DNA from: Chthoniobacteraceae bacterium
Lineage (GTDB): Bacteria > Verrucomicrobiota > Verrucomicrobiia > Chthoniobacterales > Chthoniobacteraceae
Reading direction: 5' to 3'
Assembly: GCA_947478975.1 (NCBI GenBank)
Contig: CANJYI010000152.1
Span: 1 to 6,960, forward strand
Length of the DNA: 6,960 nucleotides
Shown: in pieces, positions 1 through 6,230 of the stretch
Layout: each line of letters opens with the position of its first letter
How positions within the stretch are numbered: the stretch's first letter is position 1
The notes under the pieces: model-generated
The model's database searches: none
The model's input: only the letters and a program-made list of their open reading frames with translations
Told to the model about the DNA's origin: nothing
Made by a program: the position numbers and the translations under genes

Positions 1-470
1 GCAAAGATCCAAAGACGCTCCTTGCCCTGCGGATCGGTGAGGCGGTAGAGGCTGGGGCAGTTCTTGAAATTGACGTAGTTCGGCGGCAACGCGTCATCCA
101 TGCGCGTCCAAGTCAACCCGGCGTCGTCACTTCGCGCCATCGGCCCCGCGTGTCCGCCGTGGCCCAGGTTCCAGACGCAGAACATGGTCTTGTCGTCCGC
201 CAGCAGCGCCGTCGTCGGATGCGCGTGATACGCGTCCGGCTCTGACGAACCGCGGGCGATGACAATCTGCCGATTCGTGTCATCGGAGAAGTTGACGTGG
301 ATCAAGGCGTCGCGCTGCTGCTGCCAGAACGTCTTCTTCTCCGCCGGGGCGGATTCCCAGGCACGTTTGGCGGACTTGCTGGCGTTCGCGACCTCGGGCT
401 TGGTTTGCGCAAACAAGGCCGTCGGCGCGAGCAGCAAGGCGGTGATGAGGATGAGGGTGGGGGCGATCAT
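1..470 (-). CDS. Secreted sialidase-like (BNR/Asp-box) protein, N-terminal part, runs off the left edge
   Basis: Reading leftward from the ATG at 470-468, an open frame of 156 complete codons continues to the window edge without a stop. Residues 1-21 form a clear signal peptide (MIAPTLILITALLLAPTALFA), so the product is exported. Residues 114-121 read SDDAGLTW, an Asp-box (S-x-D-x-G-x-T-W), the beta-propeller turn motif of sialidases and other BNR-repeat proteins. The surrounding text (HPTTALL, MFCVWNLGHGG, CPSLYRL) resembles exo-alpha-sialidase-type proteins of Verrucomicrobia and Planctomycetes from memory. The expected role is hydrolysis of terminal sialic acid or a similar sugar on a glycan, but the catalytic arginines and tyrosine would mostly lie outside the window, so activity is not shown. 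The start is supported by an AAAGGG ribosome binding site at 480-485, nine bases upstream. The leader and signal-peptide codons duplicate those of the gene at 6230. Family is fairly sure; substrate is inference. Confidence 0.8.
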   Translation of the reverse strand, partial: MIAPTLILITALLLAPTALFAQTKPEVANASKSAKRAWESAPAEKKTFWQQQRDALIHVNFSDDTNRQIVIARGSSEPDAYHAHPTTALLADDKTMFCVWNLGHGGHAGPMARSDDAGLTWTRMDDALPPNYVNFKNCPSLYRLTDPQGKERLWIF

Positions 471-783
471 GATTATTTTCCCTTTCCGGTTTGGATGGCG
501 ACCCAATGTTTGCCGGCACGGACGTTGCGCGTGAGCCGGGCCCGCGGGCGAGCTCGGGAAACGCATTCACGAATCAGTGGTTCTCCGGCTTCTTCGGAGA
601 CTGGTTCAGGCGTTGATGTCACGTGGTTTCGGGACGTTGTCGAAGAAGCGCTGACCGGTGACGGTTGGGTTGAGGCGATGGAGATTGGCTTGCTTCATAA
701 AGCGGCCAAGAGGTGAGAGGTCGTACCACTTTAATCCACCCGTATTGATTATCTTAGCTTGGGGAGTAGACCGCATCCGGCTG
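423..783 (-). repeat. Duplicated leader plus signal-peptide block, copy A
   Basis: This 361-bp block aligns with 6183-6543 at a constant offset of 5760 at both ends, with only small internal indels. In gene direction it holds about 310 bp of leader, the ribosome binding site and the first 16 codons of the sialidase-like gene. By hand count 36 of 48 bases match over those 16 codons. The best part is 598-693, 94 of 96 bases identical to 6360-6455. Other shared pieces are the TGCCGGCA palindrome 41 bases from the start codon and the string AGCTAAGATA (750-759) near the distal end, whose TAAGAT could be a -10 element facing the gene, although no convincing -35 box accompanies it. The block probably carries the promoter and 5' UTR. 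Confidence 0.85.
511..518. promoter_or_regulatory. Conserved palindrome TGCCGGCA in leader copy A, possible operator
   Basis: TGCCGGCA is a perfect 8-base palindrome starting 41 bases upstream of the start codon. It is kept at exactly the same distance in the other leader copy (6271-6278) although neighbouring bases differ. This would suit a regulator half-site or a UTR element common to both genes. Function is inferred only from conservation and symmetry. Confidence 0.3.
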
Positions 784-854
784 AAACCATGTGGACCAGA
801 GCGCCCGCCAGAACGAGCCTTTCCATCGAGCGCCCTCCCACCGCCGCCCATCCC

Positions 855-1268
855 ATGAAGACCACGCTTGAATTGCCGGACAAACTGTTGATCGCAGCAA
901 AGACGCTGGCTGCGCAGCGGAAGACCACCCTCAAGGCCATGGGGAAGAGCGCCCTTCGCCGGGAAGTCGCGCCGCAGGAAAGTCTCGCACCTGACAGCCC
1001 CTGCAAAGTCGGGCCGTTTGGCCTCCTGAGTTTAAAAAAGCGTACCGAAGCGCTAACCGGCGACCCGGTCATGCGCCTGCTTATCGGCGAGACGATGAGC
1101 AAAACGGCTCGATCATTTCCAGTTTCACACGAATTCCCTTTTAGCCCGCCCCGCAGCTCGCACGCTTATTGCATCGCCAGCCAAGTCGAAGCGACGATCA
1201 GGCCGATGACAAAGGTGGTGAAACATCGCGCGGGAAAGCTCACGTTTCCCCAGCCTCCGGAAAAGTAG
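855..1268 (+). pseudogene. Ribbon-helix-helix (VapB-like) antitoxin with aberrant C-terminus, locus 1
   Basis: The first 80 or so residues look like a VapB-family antitoxin: an N-terminal beta strand (MKTTLELPDKLL), a helix rich in Ala/Lys, then KTTLKAMGKSALRRE, matching the DNA-binding ribbon-helix-helix fold that represses its own operon and neutralises a PIN ribonuclease. Residues 52-78 (VGPFGLLSLKKRTEALTGDP and following) fit the usual antitoxin tail. Such antitoxins normally stop after about 75-90 residues, but here the frame continues to 137 residues and its last part (KHRAGKLTFPQPPEK) reads as the middle of a PIN toxin, ending at a TAG at 1266. So the antitoxin stop, the intergenic junction and the toxin N-terminus appear lost. 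I chose ATG 855 because homologous antitoxins start with MKTTLELP; the frame is open further upstream (to 759) but that stretch is not protein-like. There is no good ribosome binding site. Probably non-functional or a relic. Confidence 0.6.
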
Positions 1269-1466
1269 ATACCATCCCGCCGCGCCTTTTTCCAAGTCAA
1301 AGACCTGCCTCTGGACGAATTGCTCATCTATCGCTCGGGCAAACTTCCAGACGTGCACCGCGATCCTTTCGACCGTCTGATCGCCGCCCACGCCATGCAG
1401 TCGGGATGCACGGTGATTTCGCCCGATACCCAATTGGGTTTGCTGGGAGCTTCGCGTCTCTGGTGA
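1215..1466 (+). pseudogene. PIN-domain toxin remnant (VapC-like), C-terminal part with in-frame stop, locus 1
   Basis: From about 1215 the frame reads VVKHRAGKLTFPQPPEK, a TAG stop (1266-1268), then IPSRRAFFQVKDLPLDEL and on to DVHRDPFDRLIAAHAMQSG and a terminal LLGASRLW before TGA at 1464. The DPFDRL motif, the following T-V-I-S-P-D and the aromatic C-terminus are those of PIN ribonuclease toxins of the Phd-associated type; the intact toxin at 2013-2405 has the same order (DPFDRLL, LTNDIRW, VLW). The part before KHRAGKL, with the first catalytic Asp (LLDT) and the WE motif, is absent: roughly 45 residues are missing. The nonsense codon sits where relatives have a residue between PPEK and IP. 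It is in the same frame as the antitoxin-like sequence upstream, forming a collapsed operon. It cannot encode an active toxin as it stands. Confidence 0.7.
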
Positions 1467-1480
1467 AAGATCCATTCCCT

Positions 1481-1499
1481 GGCAGTTCCATGAACTGCC
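1481..1499. other. Perfect 8-bp inverted repeat with CAT loop
   Basis: GGCAGTTC (1481-1488) and GAACTGCC (1492-1499) are exact reverse complements around a 3-base loop, 14 bases after the stop of the PIN remnant. It could be a leftover transcription terminator, but no T-run follows on either strand, so an intrinsic terminator is doubtful. A protein-binding palindrome is the alternative. Confidence 0.4.
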
Positions 1500-1752
1500 G
1501 ACCCTGGCAACCGGCGGCTGCACTTGGGACAGGCGATCGGTCCCCGAAATACGCATGAACTACAATCCGGTAGAATCGGGAAAACTCAGGCATCAGCAGG
1601 GAGCTTGCAGAGGTTGGAGAACATCTTATCAGTGGTCCTGACCGTCAGTTGCATGGAGAGCGCATCCGCGCACAGGTCGAGCCCCGCCGGAGAGGTGACC
1701 CGGTCCGTTTTTCCGAATCGATGACGGGCCGCCCGCCGCCTTGCAAAGCAAA

Positions 1753-1771
1753 TTGACCGGTCTGACCGGTC
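1753..1771 (+). promoter_or_regulatory. Candidate promoter/operator of the intact TA operon
   Basis: Two copies of the perfect palindrome GACCGGTC (1755-1762 and 1764-1771) sit one base apart, 17-34 bases before the antitoxin ATG at 1789. Tandem palindromes at this place fit autorepression by a Phd-type antitoxin. The first overlaps TTGACC (1753-1758), a possible -35 box; the matching -10 would be TACCCT (1776-1781), which is weak. If used, transcription would begin at or next to the ATG, which would explain the lack of a ribosome binding site. Confidence 0.45.
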
Positions 1772-1788
1772 GTGATACCCTGTCCATG

Positions 1789-2016
1789 ATGAAAGTCATC
1801 GCCGCATACGAGGCCAAATCCCGCTTCTCAGAGTTGCTCCGGCAGGCTGCCGCAGGTGAAGTTTTTATCATTACGCGAAACGGCCAAAAAATGGCTGAAC
1901 TTCGCGCCTGCCAGTCCGAAAGACCCGCGAGGAAACGCGGTATGATGAAATCGGAGATTCCGCCTGTCCCCGCCGACTTTGACGAACCTTTAGAAATTTT
2001 TGCCGAGTACCGATGA
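1789..2016 (+). CDS. Phd/YefM-type antitoxin, locus 2
   Basis: Seventy-five residues, the usual length for this family. The N-terminal half (MKVIAAYEAKSRFSELLRQA, then GEVFIITRNGQKMAEL) is the Phd/YefM DNA-binding fold: strand, helix A-K-x-x-F-S-x-L-L, and the strand pair ending in G-x-x-M-A-E-L. The tail (residues 60-75, PADFDEPLEIFAEYR) is the acidic/aromatic part that in this family folds onto and inhibits the toxin. In the cytoplasm it should bind the PIN toxin encoded next and repress their common promoter. The stop TGA overlaps the toxin ATG (ATGA at 2013-2016), a sign of translational coupling. The frame is open back to a TTG at 1741, but MKVIAAYEAK is where family members begin; a second ATG at 1786 would add only one Met. 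No Shine-Dalgarno sequence precedes either ATG. Function of the pair is well supported by family; activity is untested. Confidence 0.88.
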   Translation: MKVIAAYEAKSRFSELLRQAAAGEVFIITRNGQKMAELRACQSERPARKRGMMKSEIPPVPADFDEPLEIFAEYR

Positions 2017-2405
2017 AAGTTCTCCTCGATACCTGTGCGCTAATTTGGTTTCTGAGGGATGACTCAGATCTATCCGAAAAAGCGGCTCAAATCATCGAAG
2101 ATAGCGAGACGGAAGCCTTTGTAAGCGTTGTCAGCATTTGGGAAATAGCGATCAAAGCATCCATCGGAAAACTGCCGGTTCCCATCGGCTTTCACGATTC
2201 GTTCGAGGACAAATTGAAATCGTCCGGATTCAATATTCTTTCCGTGGTTTTCCAACATGCTTGTGGAGTTGTAGATCTTGCTGCCGTCCACACTGATCCG
2301 TTTGACCGACTGCTCATATCCCAGTGCAGGGCGGAAAAACTCACCGCCCTTACCAACGATATTCGCTGGAGCGACCCACGGTACGGGATATCCGTACTTT
2401 GGTAA
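2013..2405 (+). CDS. PIN-domain ribonuclease toxin (VapC-like), locus 2, intact
   Basis: A 130-residue PIN-domain protein of full family length. It starts with the canonical MKVLLDTCALIWFL (Asp6), has SIWEIAIK (Glu44), DPFDRLL (Asp98) and LTNDIRW (Asp116), giving the four acidic residues that bind the metal ion in PIN nucleases. It ends in the usual aromatic VLW. PIN toxins of TA systems cleave RNA (often tRNA or rRNA) when released from the antitoxin; the target here cannot be told from sequence. The start codon overlaps the antitoxin stop by four bases and has no separate ribosome binding site, so translation is probably coupled. GC content is about 47% over the 300 bases counted by hand, against about 62-65% in sampled parts of the sulfatase gene, suggesting later acquisition. 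It is convergent with the fusion gene ending at 2499. The only TA locus here with an undamaged toxin. Confidence 0.9.
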   Translation: MKVLLDTCALIWFLRDDSDLSEKAAQIIEDSETEAFVSVVSIWEIAIKASIGKLPVPIGFHDSFEDKLKSSGFNILSVVFQHACGVVDLAAVHTDPFDRLLISQCRAEKLTALTNDIRWSDPRYGISVLW

Positions 2406-2419
2406 TTCAATCACCGCAC

Positions 2420-2438
2420 TCCTGGTCCTGACCGAGGA
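2420..2438. terminator. Possible weak bidirectional terminator hairpin between convergent genes
   Basis: TCCTGGT (2420-2426) can pair with ACC-g-AGGA (2431-2438) around a CCTG loop, giving seven pairs with one bulge. It lies 15 bases after the PIN toxin stop and about 60 bases after the end of the convergent fusion gene. No T-run follows on either strand, so termination by this element is only a suggestion. Confidence 0.2.
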
Positions 2439-2498
2439 ATGAAATGATGCCTCTCCTTTGCGCTACTCTTCACCTCGCGTGGGTTCCATGGCTGGTGC

Positions 2499-5400
2499 TC
2501 AGTGCAATCGCTTCAACCGCACGGCTTGAATCTCGACGCCGGGGGCAGCGGTGACTTGGAGGTCGTGCGATCCTGCAGGGAGGGAGATCGTCCCCATGCC
2601 CAGAGGCTTGAAGACTTTGTCCGGCACCTCCCAGCGCGGGATGAGATCGCGGCGCGGGATTTCCGGGGGATCATAGACGGCGGTGACGACGCTGTGGGCA
2701 GCGGTGTCGCCGAAGGTGACGCGGACTTCGCCGCCAGTCGTCTTGGCGGTGTGCAGCGCGCCAACTTCGTAGCGTCCGGCCACGGGCACGGAAAGACGCC
2801 AGGCCATCGCGGCGGCGGGCGTGGGAAAGGTGGCCCAATCGTAGTCCCAGCCTTTCCCAAAGAGTTGCGCGCCGCCGATGCGGGCGGCATTGGCAATGGG
2901 CAGTTCGGTGCCTTCGGTCAAGGTGATGGGAAAACGCGCGACCTTACCCCCACTGGGCGCGGTGACTTCGTGAAACCACTTTCGATAAGACATTTCCATC
3001 TCGGCGGCGAGTGCGGGCTGCTGCGTGGCGAGGTTGGTCTTTTCGCCGGGATCATTACGCAGGTCGAAGAGCATGGCCTGCTTTCCATCGTGTACCCAAC
3101 GATGCGTTTCCGTTCTCGCCGTGCCGGGATATTCAGGGATTGGTGTTCCGTCTTTGCCCCCGCGCCCGGTGAGGTCGAACAGGGTCCTCTGCGGCCATGA
3201 GGATGGATTGCCTTTCAGAAGCGGCACGAGGCTGAGTCCGTCGAGGGGTTGGTGTTTCGGCAAGGGCACGGCGGCGAGTTCGAGCAGCGTGGGCAGGACA
3301 TCGACATGCTGCGTGATTTCGGGGACGCGGCTGCCGGCCTTTAATTTTTCCGGCCAGCGGATGAAGCACGGCACCCGTAGACCGCCCTCGAAGACACTGC
3401 CTTTGCCGCCTCTCATGCCTCCGTTGTAACGGGCGGTGTTGGGGCCGTTGTCGGTCGTGAAGAGGACGATGGTATTCGAGGCGAGGCCGGTTTGATCGAG
3501 CTTTTGAAGGATTCGACCGACGTTCCGGTCGAGGTTCTCAACCATCGCGTAAACCGCCGCGTCCTTGGGCTCGAACCCCAGGGTGCGATATTTCTCGAAC
3601 AAGTCCTGAGGCGCCTGCATCGGCGAATGACAGGCATTGAACGGTACGTAGCAAAAGAAGGGCCGCGCCTTGTTTTGTTCGATGAAGCTCATGGCCGCAT
3701 TGGCGAGCACATCCGTGATGAATCCTTTCGTGGGCGTGCTGACGCCGTTGTGCTCGAGCTGTGCATCGAAGTAGTTGGGAAAGAAGCCGCCGCTGAAGCC
3801 AAAGAACTCGTCAAAGCCCTGGCCCTGCGCGGTGGAGGGATGGTTGGAGCCGTTGTGCCACTTGCCAAAGCAGCCGGAGACATAGCCCGCAGGCTTGAGC
3901 GCCTCGGCGAGAGTGGTTTCATCGCCATGCATCACTTCGAGACTGTCCGAGGTGTTGATCACATTGAGCCGCGCATGATGCCGCCCAGTGAGCAACGAAG
4001 CGCGCGTCGGCGAGCAGATGGGGCTGACGTGGAAATGCTCGAACGCGACGCTCTGTGTTTTAAGCCTGTCGAGCGAGGGCGTGGAGAGTTTGGCATTTCC
4101 ATGGCAACGTAAATCACCCCAGCCCATATCGTCGGCGAGGATGAGGAGGATGTTGGGCTTTGAGTCTTTTGCTGCCGCTGTTGACGGCTTGACCGGCGGT
4201 TGAGAACTCGCAACGGCAGTCGGGAAATCATCCGTACGGAAGGGTGAAGCGGGCAGGTCGGCGGCGTTGAATAGATTGCAGGTTGGATTATCCGACCAAC
4301 CATAGCGCACGGCGACGGGCGCGGAGACTTGGCCGGAGGAGACGAGCACGGTGTCGCCGTCGATCTTCGCATCGGCCCAAACCCATTTCCTGTCCGCGCC
4401 ACAAATCGCGAAGCCCTCAAGTTGGCTGTGTGGACTGTTGCGCACCAGCGGAGCAGTTTTAGCGGCCTTGCGCATTACGTCGTAGGTGACGGGCACTTCC
4501 TTAGCGACGAGTCCTTCGCCGAGGTGGTCAAATGACAACCGAATGGCGCCGCCCTCGACCCTCATCGACGCGTAAACTGGACCCGAGTGCATCACATCGC
4601 GTCCATACGTTTGTGCGAGGGCGATCCTTGCGAGGCGTTCACCTGCCACCTGCTTGCTTTGCGGATGGATGTCCTCGGACTCACCGGTGTCGATGAGCAC
4701 GGCCATGCCGGTGTTGGGCACGGAGAGTGTCTTCGCCTGTGCTTCGCGCAGATCTGCCCAGATGCTCTCGCCGGGCTGGTCCGTCTTCGGGCGGTAGTTG
4801 GCCAGTTGGCAGTAGTAGAATGGAAAATCGCCCTGCTCCCAGTGCTTCCGCCAGTCCTGAATCAGCAGAGGAAACGCGGTGCGGTAGAGGTTGGCGTTCC
4901 CCGTGTTTGACTCGCCCTGATACCAGAGCACTCCGCGAATGGCATACGGCAGGATGGGATACACCATGCCCTGAAACAGCCGGCCAGCCAGAACGTGCTG
5001 ACCGGTGAGCGGCGGGACCGCTTCCTTCGCGGAGGGTTCGAGCGGCGGCAGTTCATACTCCGCCTTCGCCATCCAGCCACCGGGCATTTTTGTGCTACCC
5101 ACGCTGGGAAACCAACTGAACCCGGGCGGCTCGGCCGGTGCGAAGATACGCACGGCCAAATGATTGACGCCCTCCCTCAAGAGCGTGGGCGGAATCAGGT
5201 AATGCCGCACGCTGGTGAGGCCCGTGAAGCTGTCCACGTCGCGCCCGCCAATGAGCGTGCCGTTCCAGTACACCTGCTCAAATTGCGCCGAAGGACCGAA
5301 CTGCAACACCTGCGCCGCTCCGCTCTGCCGTGCAGACAGCGCGACCTCCTTGCGAAACCAAAATGCGCCGAACTTTGGCAAGGAAGGATCCGTCACCGGC

Positions 5401-6230
5401 CCGCTGTCCTTCACCGCCACCCAGCCGTGGTCTTTCGACGCCGGCCCGCTGGTGAACGGCGCGACATCGCCAGCAGGACGATCCTCGCGGTTCGTTTGCT
5501 TCAGCCACTCGCGGAAGGCGCCTTTGTTGCGCTCGCTGAGCGCGTCCATGTTCTTCGCGCCGGCCGCCATTTCTGGAACGCTGGCGAGCGATCCCGGACT
5601 GATCCAAGGCTCCACCTTTGAGCCTCCCCAACACACTTTGATGAGGCCCACGGGCGTCTTGAGCTCAGTCTGGATGCTTTTGGCAAAGTAGTAGCCCGCC
5701 GCGATAAAATCCTCCGTGGTGCCCGGTCGCGCCACCGTCCAAAAGCCCTGCACATCGTCCGCCGGCGTCCTGGAGGAAGGATTCTTCAACACATGAAACT
5801 GCCGGAGCGTCGGATTCGCTGAGGCCTCGATCTCCTCACCCGCGCTCGTGATAGCCTTCATGTCGAACTCCATGTTGGACTGCCCGCCGCCCGCCCAGAC
5901 CTCGCCGACAATCACATCCGCAACCTTAACGCTACGGTTCCGGTTCGGCGATTGCACAACCATCTCGCGGGGATCCGCGCTGGCTTCGAGGGCATCGAGC
6001 TTCAGCGTCCATTTGCCACCCGCATTGGCGGCGGTGCTTTTGGTCTGGCCGGCGAACTCCACGACGATCTGCTCGCCCGCATCCGCCCAGCCCCACACGG
6101 GCACCGCCGCGGCGGATTGCAGCACCATGTGATTCGAGAAAATCGAAGGGAGCCTTAACTCGGCGGCGTTCAAAGCCGCCAGAGGTGCGAGAATCAGGGC
6201 GGTGAAGAGGTGGAGGGTGGGTTTAATCAT
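2499..6230 (-). CDS. Secreted bifunctional sialate O-acetylesterase / type I sulfatase fusion
   Basis: A 1243-residue exported protein. Residues 1-23 are a signal peptide. Residues 24-670 form a complete sialate O-acetylesterase: GQSNM with nucleophile Ser118, a galactose-binding-like insert (about 285-365), WYQGESN (436-442) and DIHP with Asp520/His522 of the catalytic dyad. It removes O-acetyl groups from sialic acid or related sugars. A Ser/Pro/Lys/Ala linker (671-690) follows. Residues 691-1090 are a sulfatase: metal ligands Asp700/Asp701 (LADD) and Asp927/Asn928 (TDNG), the CSPTR motif with Cys739 to be converted to formylglycine, GKWH (789-792), His868 and Lys943. Residues 1095-1243 are a beta-rich tail, perhaps carbohydrate-binding. 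All catalytic residues I looked for are present, so both halves may be active. A formylglycine-generating or anaerobic maturase enzyme would be needed from elsewhere. Start ATG 6230 is backed by AAAAGGG at 6240-6246 and by the signal peptide. The substrate, a sulfated and acetylated glycan, is inferred. Confidence 0.93.
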   Translation of the reverse strand: MIKPTLHLFTALILAPLAALNAAELRLPSIFSNHMVLQSAAAVPVWGWADAGEQIVVEFAGQTKSTAANAGGKWTLKLDALEASADPREMVVQSPNRNRSVKVADVIVGEVWAGGGQSNMEFDMKAITSAGEEIEASANPTLRQFHVLKNPSSRTPADDVQGFWTVARPGTTEDFIAAGYYFAKSIQTELKTPVGLIKVCWGGSKVEPWISPGSLASVPEMAAGAKNMDALSERNKGAFREWLKQTNREDRPAGDVAPFTSGPASKDHGWVAVKDSGPVTDPSLPKFGAFWFRKEVALSARQSGAAQVLQFGPSAQFEQVYWNGTLIGGRDVDSFTGLTSVRHYLIPPTLLREGVNHLAVRIFAPAEPPGFSWFPSVGSTKMPGGWMAKAEYELPPLEPSAKEAVPPLTGQHVLAGRLFQGMVYPILPYAIRGVLWYQGESNTGNANLYRTAFPLLIQDWRKHWEQGDFPFYYCQLANYRPKTDQPGESIWADLREAQAKTLSVPNTGMAVLIDTGESEDIHPQSKQVAGERLARIALAQTYGRDVMHSGPVYASMRVEGGAIRLSFDHLGEGLVAKEVPVTYDVMRKAAKTAPLVRNSPHSQLEGFAICGADRKWVWADAKIDGDTVLVSSGQVSAPVAVRYGWSDNPTCNLFNAADLPASPFRTDDFPTAVASSQPPVKPSTAAAKDSKPNILLILADDMGWGDLRCHGNAKLSTPSLDRLKTQSVAFEHFHVSPICSPTRASLLTGRHHARLNVINTSDSLEVMHGDETTLAEALKPAGYVSGCFGKWHNGSNHPSTAQGQGFDEFFGFSGGFFPNYFDAQLEHNGVSTPTKGFITDVLANAAMSFIEQNKARPFFCYVPFNACHSPMQAPQDLFEKYRTLGFEPKDAAVYAMVENLDRNVGRILQKLDQTGLASNTIVLFTTDNGPNTARYNGGMRGGKGSVFEGGLRVPCFIRWPEKLKAGSRVPEITQHVDVLPTLLELAAVPLPKHQPLDGLSLVPLLKGNPSSWPQRTLFDLTGRGGKDGTPIPEYPGTARTETHRWVHDGKQAMLFDLRNDPGEKTNLATQQPALAAEMEMSYRKWFHEVTAPSGGKVARFPITLTEGTELPIANAARIGGAQLFGKGWDYDWATFPTPAAAMAWRLSVPVAGRYEVGALHTAKTTGGEVRVTFGDTAAHSVVTAVYDPPEIPRRDLIPRWEVPDKVFKPLGMGTISLPAGSHDLQVTAAPGVEIQAVRLKRLH

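Larger units (their letters stand above)
1467..1788. other. Intergenic stretch between TA loci 1 and 2
   Basis: No convincing gene is visible on either strand. The longest plus-strand frame here (1524-1724) has no recognisable domain and no ribosome binding site. The stretch contains a perfect hairpin near its left end (1481-1499) and the candidate operator of the next operon near its right end (1755-1771). It may include further remnant sequence from the decayed locus 1. Confidence 0.5.

Noticed and set aside
749..826. 25-codon minus-strand frame MERLVLAGALVHMVSAGC... ending in leader copy A, like a lipoprotein signal peptide
   Set aside because: The lipobox has Ser instead of an aliphatic residue at -3, the frame stops seven residues after the Cys, and it is not preserved in copy B, where small indels disturb it.
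759..854. N-terminal extension of the locus 1 antitoxin frame
   Set aside because: VapB-type proteins begin at MKTTLELP; the upstream residues are Pro/Arg-rich and partly lie in the duplicated leader.
1125..1556. 143-residue minus-strand frame
   Set aside because: It is antisense to the antitoxin/PIN remnant, whose plus frame has clear family motifs; no domain is recognisable in it.
1633..2434. 12-base direct repeat TGGTCCTGACCG at 1633-1644 and 2423-2434 flanking the intact TA module
   Set aside because: About one chance 12-base match is expected in a window this size, the flanks do not match, and no transposase is present, so it is not good evidence of an insertion boundary.
2502..6158. 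Many long open frames on the plus strand and in other minus frames across the fusion gene
   Set aside because: They lie inside a gene with strong domain evidence over its whole length. High GC makes antisense frames open by chance, and none shows a recognisable domain.
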